The translations under genes were made by a program, and so were the position numbers. A stretch of DNA of 64,000 nt from Sporothrix humicola (lineage: Eukaryota > Ascomycota > Sordariomycetes > Ophiostomatales > Ophiostomataceae). Location: the NCBI GenBank assembly GCA_021396245.1, contig WNYE01000007.1, forward strand, positions 372,001 to 436,000, given 5' to 3'. The notes below the pieces were generated by a model. The model was not told where the DNA came from, searched no databases, and saw only the letters and a list, made by a program, of their open reading frames with translations. Below, piece by piece: positions 25,187-36,600 of the stretch. Numbering within the stretch: position 1 is the stretch's first letter; each line of letters opens with the position of its first letter.

Positions 25187-28100
25187 ATGGCCTACCCATC
25201 ATCAGATTCAGGGAGTGTCTCCCGACCTGCCTCGGGCATCACTTCTACATCACAGAAATCGAGATCTCGAGCACCCAGTATTTCGAGCGACCGTCCATCA
25301 ACCATCGGCCACGGCCTGATGTCGCCGCCTCTGTCCATCTCGCCGGACGCGGCCTTCATTGCCGCTTCTGCCGCCTCACAAATTGTCACAAATGACCACG
25401 ATAACCACGCAAATCAATGGTACGACCAACATGGCATCGAGCCGTCTGGCGAGACCGCCCTCGTCTCGAATGCCGCCCTTCAGCTCGTCAACAACTTCTT
25501 GGACCAGCTGCTTTTCAGCTTCCTTTCAATTGCCCGCTCGACATCTCTGGCAGCATTGCGACCGGCTGTGACCGAGGTCCTCAAGCCGAAACTTGCCAAA
25601 GATGCCATCAACCAAGCAGACGAGGAGCTCCGTGAGTACCTCGGTGGCGGCGACGATGAAGACATGCTCCAGTCCCAAAACCCTGATTCACCAAAAGACT
25701 GGGATCTCGAGCTGGTCTGGAAGCGCACACGTCTTCGCTGCATGGTGTACTCATCTTTGGGTGACATGGAAGAGGAGGACGAGGACTTCTACATGGAGCA
25801 GGAGCACCTTGACGGTGGCGACGAGTCTCTTGGTGAGACCGTTTCGCCCGCTGTTGCTATTTTCCTCACATCCATTCTCGAGTTCATGGGCGAACAGGCC
25901 CTGACCTCGGCTGGCCAAGCCGCCTACCACCGCATGCGGTTCATCTTTGAGAAGGAGCGTAAGGATTCCGGTTCCGCCACAAACGCCGCTCCTGTCGCCG
26001 AGCGCATAACAGTTGAAGAGGTTGACATGGACCGCGTGGCGTTCGACCGGACAATTGGCCGCCTGTGGAGAGCCTGGAAGAAGCGAATACGGTCGCCCAT
26101 CACAGACGTCCACGCTTTCCAGCAGCGCTCAATCCCACATGAGCTTGGTCGGCCCGCACACATCCGCCAAGTTAGCCAGGATGACTCTACCATCGCAGGC
26201 ACAATTTCCGAGGCTGGCGAACTGCGTGATGATGGTTCCTCCAAGAATGACAAGCGCGAAAGTGTTGATTCCGCCACAGAAAAGTCTGCTGAAGCCGAGG
26301 GCGAGGAGGGTGACGAGAAGCCCAAGGCCGAGCCGGTCGTTGAACGTGACGAAGAGGAATGGCTGAGCCTGGCTCTTTCTGTCCCTCTCCCTGATAGTGA
26401 GAGAGATGTTGCCGAGATCCTCCTCCCTGGCCTTGGCTACTACAGCGACGACGAAGAGTTCGACGACGAGGACGAGGTCGACGCTTTTGGCCGCAAGCAG
26501 AAGAAGTCTGTCAGCGATCCTAGCCGCCCAAAGAGCCTTATGATCTTCTCCCACACCATCATGGCTGGTCTCCCCACCCCGACACTCTCCGAACCTCGTA
26601 CACCCGAGATGCCCTACTCCCGCAAACGCGCCAACTCCCTCCCCACCCCGTCCGTCTCACCTTACGCATCACCATCCGCTAAGCGTGTGAAGCCGTCAGA
26701 GGACGAAAACGACGAGGAGCAGGTTGAGGGTGAGGAGGTCACCGAGGAGACTGAATCTCCTGCCGCTGTTGCCGACAAAGAGTCAGAGTATGATACTGCA
26801 ACTGAAACCGCCGATACTGAGGCGGATACGACGGTCGCTCCCAAGGCTACCAAGCAAAAGAAGAGACCCTCTTTCCCTCCTCCTCTGCAGACGTCCATCA
26901 TTGGCGCTGCCATCACCACAACATCCCCGCGTGCTGTCCCTGTTTCGTCAATGGCCAACGAGTCTGGCCGCGAGGATGGCGATGAGGAGTTTGATGAGTT
27001 CACCGAGGAGCCGGAGATCATGACCTCATCTCGTGTTTCGATTTCTGGCCGGAGCAACTCGCCTTCTGCTTCGGAGCATGGCCGCCCGGTGTCTATGAGC
27101 CCCAGTCTGCCTGCCCGCTCGCCAAGTGTGCACTCACTTCGTGTGATTGACGTTGCTGGTCCTCGCAGCCCTGTCACCCGCTCTCGCAATGGCTCGATTG
27201 ATATTGTCCACGAGCCCATTGCAACGTCTCGTGCTAGCAACACGTCTCGGACGAGCAGCATCTCGGTGCAGGCTATTGCCGAGGAGGGCAATGCGCGCTC
27301 CGTTGAGCAGGTGTCGCACCACAAGTCCACACTCTCTGCAACGAAGATGGCCAGATCAACCACGAGCGAGTCGATTTCGGAGGCCGAAGAGATCTCGGCA
27401 GCAAGAAGCCAGGTTACATCTCACGCTAGCCCCAAGCAGGTGCCTGTAAAGACCCAGGCACAGGCTGCCCGCTACGCTTCATCTCCCACCCCCTCCCAGA
27501 TCTCCATGCGCCCGCCACCCCCTCCCGTCGCGACAGCACCTACCAAGGTGACTATCATCAGCAACACCGCATCCTCCGGCACTTTCTTCCTTGACGACAA
27601 GCCCGAGGTGCCTGCCAAGCAAGAGCCTCAGATTGCACTCCCTGAGCGTAGCGCAAAGCGCCAGGGCATCTCCAGTGCTTCTGCCATCGCTGGTGCCGCC
27701 GCCGCCGCCGTGGCTGCCGGTGCTGTTGCAGCTGGCGCTGCTGCTTCTTCGTCCCACACCTCCAGCCCTCTGCGCGAGCAACCTCCTTCGCCGTCTCGTG
27801 TCGTCAACCGTTCCTCGCCGTCCCCGAACACTGGCCGTGAGCAGCAAGCACGTGCTCAGGCTCAGGCTCAAGCCCAGGCACAGGCCCAGGCACGTGCTGA
27901 TGCCCAGATTCGTGCTGAGGCGGAGGCTGCTGGCCGGAAACAGAGCGTTGCGTCTTCGATCTCATCTTCGACTAGCAAATTTAAGCCGAAGAGATCGTCT
28001 GAGGAGAGCACGGTTATGCGTCCCGAGGATGTTGCGCGCAACTTTGAGCAGCTTATTCAGAGCGATCAGACGATCCAGTACACGCTCACTCCCGAAAACA

Positions 28101-29682
28101 TGCGCGACATGGATGTAGGTTATTTTCTCCGCCAATTCTTTATGTTATGAAACAGTTCATGCTGACCACCAACTTCTTCTAGTCTACTCGTTCGATCCAC
28201 GACGGAAGCTCAATTGTGGTGAAGAGCCGCAAGAGCGAAGATGCCCGCCAGGCTGGCGACCGCTCGCGGTCATCGTCTGTGAACAACAGCCGTGGCGAAG
28301 ACAAGCGCTCCGCTTCAATCTCCCGCGCAAACACCTTCGAGACTCGCTCCATCGAGACGACCTCGACGGTCAAGCTGTCTGGCCCCGTTCCCCGGTCGCC
28401 GCGTAGCATTGCACCCTCGGTCACCTCCATGTCCTCAAAAGCCCGTGGCCCTGGCCCGCAAGCCCGCGAAGCACGTGTCCCCAGAGAGTCTCTGGCCGAC
28501 TTTGCGGAGTTCATTCGCGGCACTGGCCCTGCTGGTGGGTCGGTCGTTCCTCCCCCGGCTTCGCGTGCCGGCACTATGAACGGCTCTGTCTCGAACGCCA
28601 TGCGCACGCTCAACAGTGCGGCGCTCATGTCCAAGACCAGCATTGATTCGGGCAGAGTTTCCACCTTTAGCAGCCGTCAGCGTTACCAGGCACGCGATGC
28701 TGTCGTCGACAAAGATGATAACTCTGACCTGATCGACTTTATTCGCCGTGGTCCTCCGAACGCTAATGGTGCGGCAAGCAACCCGCGCATCCCTAGAACG
28801 GTTGCGCCCTTCCGCACCACTATGGATTCGGACCAGATGTCCGGCGCTGTCGGTGGCCGTGCTGTGGATGCCAACCTCCCCAACCTCCGGTACAGTGCAG
28901 CTTCGACTAGTGTGACTGAGAGCTCCATGGGCTCGTCTGCTGGCCTGCTGAAGAAGGACAACAAGAACCCTTCGCCGAGAATCGGTGCCGGCCAGAGCAC
29001 CAACAACATGTTTGATGGCCCTGACGCCATGCCGATGCCCAAGCGCAAGACCCGCCGTGTCAAGGACCCGTACGCAATCGACCTCAGCGATGAAGAGGAC
29101 GAGTTCGACATGGCCCTCCCGATCTCGGGTGCTGGACGCAGACCTCCCCCTGCCAAGGAAGAGAGCCTTATGGACTTCTTGAACAGTGTCCCACCACCGG
29201 CCGAGTCCAACCCGGTGTTGTTTGATATTCCTCAGACTCGCAGCCGCCAGCAGCCGCCAGTCCCCAAGAAGAAGGCCAGCGCACCGAGCCTGATGTCGCG
29301 CTTTACTCGCAACAACAGCATCAGCAGCAACAAAGATTCTCGTGGCCTGAACAGCAGCAGCGGCTCGATGGGCTTCGGTGGCTTCGATTCGCGGTCGCTC
29401 ATTAGCCGTGCCGGCTCGACGATGACCAGCCGCAGCCGCAACCATATCCCGATCCAGGTCAACATCCCGCCTGGTCTGGACAAGTACGGCACCACTACCA
29501 ATGTGTCGTCTCAGTCCGGCATGAACGGCAACAGCCGCCCTGTTGCTGCCTCGAGCGGCAGTGGCCGTGTGCCGATGAAGAGATTCGAGCCTCGTGAGGC
29601 CCAGCCTACCGCCTCGCGTGCTACTCAGGATCTCGCCGACTTCTTCCGCAACTCTGGACCGCCGCAGTCGTTCCGGGGTTAG
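25187..29682 (+). CDS. Large, mostly disordered fungal protein of unknown function
   Basis: Exons 25187-28114 and 28183-29682 give 1475 residues. I do not recognise the protein. The only compact region is at about residues 90-160: NAALQLVNNFLDQLLFSFLS and LRPAVTEVLKPKLAKDAINQ, then EELREYLGGGDDED. The alternating amphipathic helices look like a histone-fold-like or helical module, but this is an impression. A second ordered block at about 205-310 includes SILEFMGEQALTSAGQAAYHR. The rest is Ser/Pro/acidic, with many SP and RS sites, an Ala-rich run near 835, a QA dipeptide repeat near 890 and repeated DLADFFRNSGPPQ-like segments (LADFAEFIRGTGP, DLIDFIRRGPP, SLMDFLNSVPPP, DLADFFRNSGPP) in the C-terminal half. 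The start chosen is the ATG after the pyrimidine tract. Codon use matches the housekeeping genes. A scaffold or regulatory role would be inference. Confidence 0.85.
27850..27897 (+). repeat. QA dipeptide-coding repeat inside the large gene
   Basis: Imperfect hexanucleotide repeat CARGCY/CAGGCA encodes about six consecutive Gln-Ala pairs followed by ARAD and RAEAEA. Reading frame is preserved. Such tracts vary in length between strains. Confidence 0.8.
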
Positions 29683-30125
29683 ATGGGAGTCGTGGGCTAC
29701 TGGTGATTTGATTTTGATGATATGATATCTATACGATCTATCTACTTTTATGTTTTCGGTATTTCTCTAATTGGCAAAGAGGATACTGCGCTTTGATCCA
29801 CACATTTTTTTTTATTGTTTACATTTGTTTTATTTTTTACAAGATACCATGCATGGAAAGAGACGGAACGAAACGGGATGCTGGTCGATGTTTGATTTGT
29901 TTGATTATTTGTGTGTTTGTTTTTTTCAGTCGTTACTACACTTGCCATTTTCTCTTTTACTCACTGAAGGATCATCTTCCTACGCTTCACACAGTTTTTT
30001 GTCATTCTCCTACAATATACCTTTTTGTACTTAATGTATCTAATTTTTGACAACCATTTATTTCAGTTCTTATTATTCTACGCTTACAAAGTCTCATTGG
30101 ATATATCGTCTATTTTTGATGCTAC
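29683..30125. other. Convergent AT-rich 3' flanks
   Basis: T-rich sequence between two convergent stops. No gene seen. It separates the housekeeping side from the putative cluster. Confidence 0.6.
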
Positions 30126-32950
30126 TCATACAGATTCACCAGCCAACGGATCCCAGCCGAAATCAAACAGCTCGTCTTCGACCAAGCCCATAACAAAAGT
30201 ATTTCCCGAAAACCACTCTTCCAGCCTTGGTGGAGCACCGCCAGCATCGATAGCAGGCATCGATCCGGCAAGATCACCACTCGAGATTGGGACGACAGCA
30301 TCAGGTCCAAGTGGTGGCTGAGCCAACATGGATGATGTTTGTGCCTCAGCTGTCCCAAGAGGTCCTGAAGACGGGTCGGGCAAGAATCCCAGCTGTGACA
30401 GATAGAGGTCTAGGTCTGTTCCTACCGCCTGCATCTCGACGGAGTCAATTTGCATCTGTGTTTCTTGCCCCATACAGACCTCCGGCGCAGGATCGTTACT
30501 GTCCACCACATCTTCGGCACGTTTCGATTGAACGTACAGGCTTGCGAGGCGAAACAACAGCCGACACAGGCTATGCATCCGTCCGATGGCCTGAGAGAAG
30601 GAGATAAGAGGCTGGAGACTCGTTGCAAATGCATCTAGAGTCGCTAGATCGGTTGTGATCTCATCTTCTAGCGAGGTTCCATCTTGCGGTCGACGGTGGT
30701 TTGCCATCTCGATGATGTGGCAGAACAAGACAATCAGCGGCGTGAACGGCGCATACAACACGGTCCAGTTCAAGTACCCAGCCTGCTCCAGTGGACTTTC
30801 ATAGGACAGACTCATACACTCCTGGTGGCTTCGAAAGGCTCCCCGGGCAGCAGTAATACATTCCGGATGAATGGTGCTCTTCGAAAACGGCGACCTCGTT
30901 GGGGCAGGCTCCTGGTCTGGTGGGATCGCCCGATAGATGAGCGCCAGCATGGAGAGATGGCCAACCTGACCAGACAGTAGGACTCGTCTGAGAGTGGTAC
31001 GACGCCAGTCGCTCGTCGTGTCGCCATTCGACTTCCCGCCTGGAGGAGTCTGTTGTGGACCGGGCGAGGGCGCAAGATGCTCAAACTCGCTCCAGACCTG
31101 TTTCGCCGTTTCACCAAGCCGGCGTGCAGTGGCAGCACGTTCCTGGGGACTTTTTGCGAGGGCGGCAGGGCTGTACAGCTGTTCATAGGTCTGGCCAAGA
31201 ACATCACCGGACCGGATCCATGTGTTGAAGACACGGTTCAGAGCCTCCGGACCTTGGGCCGGGCCGACGGAAGAGCCATTATCTGGGATTTTGGGTTTCC
31301 CATAAAAGAAGTCTCGGGGCGTCGATATGTCCCAGTCCGGTAGCATGGAAGGGCGACCAAAACGAAGCGCGAGACCCTTGTCGATCATATAACAAAACCA
31401 AAAGGCGCTGGGACGCAACGAGCCGGGGCTGGAATTGGCATTCTGAGTGGAGCTGTTCTGTGCTCCGGGAGGAGGGACACGATGCCAGCCGAGCGTCTGG
31501 CACATGGCCGCGGCAGCCGAGTTCAACTGCCACGCAAGCGTGAACTTTGAGCTTTCAATAGCGTAAGTTACCTGCAAGAGTTAGAGGATGGAGTCGGGTT
31601 GAGAGGACAGGACAGGGCTGACTTACACCCAAGACCAAGGCTTCAACCATCTCGCCGCTTGGAGGGAGAAACAGTGGCAGGTTGGCAAGTGCAGTCTCGA
31701 TATTGTCACCACACAGTCTTTGGCACTTTGCAAACAACTCACGGTCAGCTTCGTTCTTCTCGGTGGCTACCTTCTCCTCAAAGAGATAGAATAACCCGCC
31801 ATTCACGACGATGAACCGAGACAAGCCAAAATCTTCCGTCGCAAAGTAGACATCACGGCATGCCGCAATAAACTCGTCAATATCGAGGACGGCGCAGCTC
31901 ATCATGAATGCCATTGGCGGGGTGACTGATGGATGTTAGCGATGGAAGAGCAGGAAAAGAACAGCAACTCAATCCCAACACTCACCTCTTATCTCGCGCA
32001 ACAATTTGAGGACGACATCCATGGGCGGCATCGGCAACTGGCAGATTCCGCCTCTTGGCACGGGCTTCTGTCGTGGAAAGTGTTTGGCTGGAGGACGGCT
32101 TGAACGACTACCTGCTCCATCCTTGTACTGTTGCTGCTGGGCCATTGTGCGCAACGCGGCCAATGCTCTCTGCATGTCTGACTGTGCGCCGGTTTTTGCA
32201 GGCATCTCCATCAGCCGAGGTGTGTTGCCAGAGACAGCTTGCTCGACAAAGTCGCTGGCAAACGCGGCCTGGGCCGTCAAGGACGATGTACCCTCAAAGG
32301 TCGATCCGCCATCAAAGAACGACTCGGCAGACTCGACTGTGGAATTTGCTCGCTTTGAATGCTGTCCCGGCGTCGATGTTGTCGCTCCTTGCTCGTCGTA
32401 TGCCGTGTTTGCATCAGATAGGCCACTCGGCGACGTGTATGTCCGCATACCATCGACATCGCTGGCCCGACTCGAAAGAGAGGCAGAAAGGCCTTGAAGA
32501 AGGGTTTCGATGCCGGCAAGACGGCCCTCGAACTGATCGATTTTTCGTTCACTGAACTGTTAGTCGAGTCATTAACTTACACCAGCCACCAAACCACGAG
32601 AACATACTATTGCTGTGAAATGAGCACGCGATGCTTCACTTCTTTGGCCTTGCTGCTTGCGTGGGTCGACTTGCACTCGCGGTTGGCGGTTCTGCAACCG
32701 GAACACGGAGCTGGGCCGGGGCCTTTATCACATCGGATCTACCTTACTGTCAGAACAGGGAAACAACCAATTGCTTCATCCGCTCAAATACAGGACACGT
32801 ACCTTTCTCGATCTGCATTGATCGCACTGGACGAGGTCGGTTTGTCAGATGAGATGATGTCCGTGAACTTTCGGGCTGATTAGGCCAACCACTTACCGCC
32901 CTCCTATGGCCAGAGCCAGGCCCCTCCGAGTTATCAAACTGATCAGACAT
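30126..32950 (-). CDS. Zn2Cys6 transcription factor with fungal regulatory domain
   Basis: Six exons: 32950-32897, 32826-32803, 32738-32608, 32551-31986, 31925-31627 and 31571-30126, giving 839 residues. The zinc cluster is complete: C19-x2-C22-x6-C29-x8-C38-x2-C41-x6-C48, reading ACDQCRSRKIRCDKG then PCSGCRTANREC. It is assembled across two introns, with a 24-nt exon coding only CDQCRSRK. The linker YERKIDQFEGRLAGIETLL is a coiled-coil dimerisation element. The fungal-specific regulatory domain lies at about 260-600 (FYLFEEKV, then AAAAMCQTLGWHRVPPP and FWFCYMIDKGLALRFGRPS). The C-terminus is acidic with aromatic residues (EDELFDFGWDPL), typical of an activation domain. It is divergent from the ABC gene with 727 bp between starts, in which two TCCGCGGA sites lie, so it may regulate the transporter and itself. 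This is inferred. Confidence 0.9.
32803..32826 (-). other. 24-nt microexon coding half of a zinc cluster
   Basis: The exon encodes exactly CDQCRSRK, including the first two zinc-binding cysteines. It is flanked by GTCCAG and GTACGT splice sites. Without it the frame stays open (24 nt is eight codons), so skipping would yield a regulator lacking DNA-binding cysteines. Confidence 0.75.
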
Positions 32951-33232
32951 TAAATTCCAAGTCGATATGTCAAACAGGGCGGTTGTCGATGCGTTGTGTG
33001 GGGAAGCCAGCGAATGACTTTGGGAACGGAAACACGGAGATTTTGACCGCCAGATTTCGACCACCAACCACGACCAAGTTGACAAAACGGACGGTGATAT
33101 CTGGGGCCAATGGTCTGCAACCGACAAATAAATTAGAATGAATGTTGAAAGTATGTCCTGTCTTTGCGAAAGGCCGGAGGATGCGTCTCGTTGCTCGTGA
33201 GGTTGGTTGATTCACTAACATAAAAGGATGAG

Positions 33233-33240
33233 TCCGCGGA
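33233..33240. promoter_or_regulatory. PDRE-type site TCCGCGGA, copy 1
   Basis: Exact palindrome TCCGCGGA, i.e. everted CGG half-sites, within GTCCGCGGAGCCCGA. In S. cerevisiae this octamer is the canonical Pdr1/Pdr3 site upstream of ABC drug pumps. It lies 438 bp upstream of the ABC start and 283 bp upstream of the regulator start. Confidence 0.6.
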
Positions 33241-33308
33241 GCCCGAGTGCCGAGATATCGACCCACTTTTCTGCTCTTTGTCTGAAGCCCCGCTTTTTCT
33301 CATCGGCG

Positions 33309-33316
33309 TCCGCGGA
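33309..33316. promoter_or_regulatory. PDRE-type site TCCGCGGA, copy 2
   Basis: Second exact TCCGCGGA, 76 bp from the first, within GTCCGCGGAACCCGA. The 15-bp context matches copy 1 at 14 positions, so the conserved unit extends beyond the octamer into RCCCGA. Confidence 0.6.
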
Positions 33317-33677
33317 ACCCGACTACATCCCAATCTTGACGGTCGACGGCAATGCCTCGCCTTCACCTTTCTTCTGCTCCTATCCGAATAGTAGCAGTGT
33401 TACTGCGTTGAAAAAAGGCATATGTATACAAATGGAGGCCCGCGGGGCCGGGGCACCGAGCACGCCGGCCTCCGAAAGTTCCTTCTGCGAACATGCCAAT
33501 TTGCGAGAGGATCCTTCGATATGGACGTGTCGTTTAAATGCTTGGGAGATTCTCTTAGCAATATTCACCTGAATTTTGTGTGAAAAGATTACACCCACTT
33601 CTCTACGTTCTTTTTTTATTTCCCCTTTTTTCTTGCTCGTCAGCCAGACTTCCGACACTCCTTTGAACACAGCAACA

Positions 33678-36600
33678 ATGGCGGCAGGCAACGGCGACGG
33701 AGATACAATCTTGCTCGAACCTATCGACGAAGCAAAGGATACAAAAGATGGACGAGCTGTGGAAGAGACAAAAGATGGAGACGACGATTCTTCTATGGGC
33801 AGCTATCTTGTGAGATTTCCTGTTTCATTTTTTTTTTTTTTTTTTTTTGTGTGTCATTTCCTTCATGAATACTAACAACACCAGCGCATCTTCAAGTACA
33901 ACGACACAACAGGATGGATCTTGACCGGGATAGCCACTGTGTGCGCAATGGCCACTGGAGTTCTTCTTCCACTGATGAACTTTGTGTTTGGCAAGTTTGT
34001 CAACGTCTTCAACAACTTCATGACGGGCGCATCGACCCCAGACGAGTTCCGCGCCGAGCTCAACAAATACGCCCTGTACTTTGTCTACCTTTTCGTTGCC
34101 AAGTTTGTTTTGTCCTACGTCTGGACGACGCTGATCTCGATCAACGCTATTCGTGTCACCCGCTCTTTACGGCTCGACTTTTTCAAAAACACACTCCGCC
34201 AAGACATTGCCTTCTTCGACACGGCCGGCCACGGCGCCATCGCCTCCAGCATCAACACCGACGCCAACCTGGCACACCAAGGCATTGCTGAAAAGTATGG
34301 CCTGACAGTGCAGGCTGCGACGACGTTTGTGGCGGCCTTTGGCGTTGCTTTTGGCGTCCAGTGGAAGCTGACACTTATCACGCTGGGCATTGTGCCGGCG
34401 ATTCTGATTGTCATTGGTGTTGTCGTCACGTTTGACATGATGATCGAGAACAAGGTCATGGCATGCTGGGCTCAGGCAGACCGCCTGGCCGAGGACGTCT
34501 TTGGGAGCATTCGCAGTGTGCATGCCTTTTGGGCATTTGGGGCCATGGAACGGAACTTCAATGCGCACCTGGACAAAGCACGAAGCCATGCTCGGCGTGG
34601 ACGGAAGCCGGCACTGCACGCCGTCCTGTTCAGCGTTCAGTTCTTTTGCATTTACGCCGGCTACGGCCTTGCTTTCTGGCAGGGTGTCCAGATGTACCAC
34701 CGAGGCGAGATCTCGGATCCAGGCAAGATCGTGACGGTCATTTTTGCCGTGCTTCTGGCAGCTCAGGGCCTCACGCAGATTGCGCCCCAGATCATGGTGG
34801 TGTCCAAGGCGGGAGCGGCAGCCCACAGTCTGTTCAAGACAATCGACCGACCATCGCAGGTGGATGCGTTGTCCCAGGACGGACTTGTTCCAGAGGTCAA
34901 TGGCAAAGATGGCGGCGCCGACATTACTCTGGACGACGTGTCCTTCGCCTACCCTTCTCGGCCCGGTGTGCCTATCTTTGACAATTTAAGTCTGCACATC
35001 CCAGCGAACAGGACGACGGCCATTGTTGGACCCAGCGGCTCGGGGAAGAGCACCATTGTGGGCCTCCTGGAGCGATGGTTCGAACCGTCGAGTGGCACGA
35101 TTACAGTCGATGGCCACCGCCTCGAAGACCTCAATATCCAATGGCTGCGGACAACGATCAGACTCGTCCAGCAAGAGCCGGTTTTGTTCAACGGCACCGT
35201 CTTTGAGAACGTCGCCAACGGTCTGGCTGGAACACAGGCCGACAAGCTGTCTGGAACTGAGAAGAGGCGGCTCGTCATCGAAGCATGCAAGTTGGCTTAC
35301 GCTCATGATTTTGTTGAGCGCCTGCCTGCTGGCTATGACACACAAATTGGCGAGCGCGGCGCACTGTTGTCAGGTGGCCAGAAGCAGCGGATCGTCATCG
35401 CTCGAAGCATCATTGCCAACCCGCGTGTTCTTCTCCTCGACGAGGCCACGAGTGCACTGGATCCGAGTTCTGAGCGCATTGTCCAGGAAGCATTGTCGAA
35501 CGTGGGACACAAACGCACTGTCCTTGTGATTGCACACCGGCTGTCCACGGTTCGAGAAGCGGACAACATTGTGGTGCTGGCCAAGGGCCGTGTCATTGAG
35601 CAGGGCACGCACGACGAGCTGATGGCGCGCGGCGAGGCATACTACCGGCTTGTACTATCCCAAGATCTCGGAAACAACAGTGCACATTCTTACGACAATA
35701 TCGCGACTGGTGATGATGATGCAGGGCCAGTTGTGGGTACAGGAGTTGAACAGCACCGTCAGGATCAAGAGAACGGGAAGATCATCGTCGGTAGCCCCGG
35801 CCTCCCCGACCCGAAAACCGACGAAGAAAAGGCACGATTGAGTAGTCCAACGGCAACTCCCAACTACAACCTGATCAAGTGCCTCTTCATCATCATCAAG
35901 GAGCAGAAGAGTCTGCACTTTTCCTTTGCCATGCTCGGCCTGGCCGCCGTGATCGTGGGTGAGTTTCTCTCTTCTTCCATCTTCTTCATCACTGCTTTTT
36001 ACTGACAAGTCCATCACAGGCGGCGTCTATCCTGCCTTTGCCATTTTGTTCTCCCGCATCGTCGGTGTCTTCGCTCTGACTGGCGATGCCATGGTCAGCC
36101 GCGGCAACTTCTATGCGCTCATGTTTTTCGTGATGGCACTCGGCAGCCTGGTGGCCTACAGCGTTCTTGGGTGGATGTCGGCGACCATTTCACAGGCGAT
36201 TGCCAACAACTACCGCTCTCTTGTGTTCCGAAGTGTCTTGCGCCAACCGATTTCCTTTTTCGACGACCCAGCCAACACGACAGGCGCCCTCGTTTCTCGT
36301 TTGGCAGCCGAACCGACAGCCCTTCAGGAGCTGCTCTCGTCGAACGTAGCACTGCTCGTCACCATTGCCGTCAATCTTGTGGCAAGCTGCATATTGGCTC
36401 TGGCAACCGGCTGGAAACTCGGCCTCGTGCTCGTGTTTGGCGCTCTTCCGCCGCTCGTGAGTGCGGGCTACGTGCGCATCCGCTTGGAGCTGCAGCTTGA
36501 CGATGCCACGGCCGAGCGGTTCGCACACAGCGCCGGAATTGCGTCCGAAGCCGTACGAGCCATCCGCACCGTGGCATCTCTGACTCTGGAGAAGACGCTG

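Larger units (their letters stand above)
32951..33677. promoter_or_regulatory. Divergent promoter of Zn2Cys6 regulator and ABC transporter
   Basis: 727 bp between two opposed start codons. It carries two exact TCCGCGGA palindromes and a T-rich leader just upstream of the ABC start. No coding potential supported. Confidence 0.75.

Noticed and set aside
27690..27760. Ala-rich run in the large gene as a possible transmembrane helix
   Set aside because: It is Ala/Gly/Val low-complexity within a disordered region, with no other membrane features in the protein.
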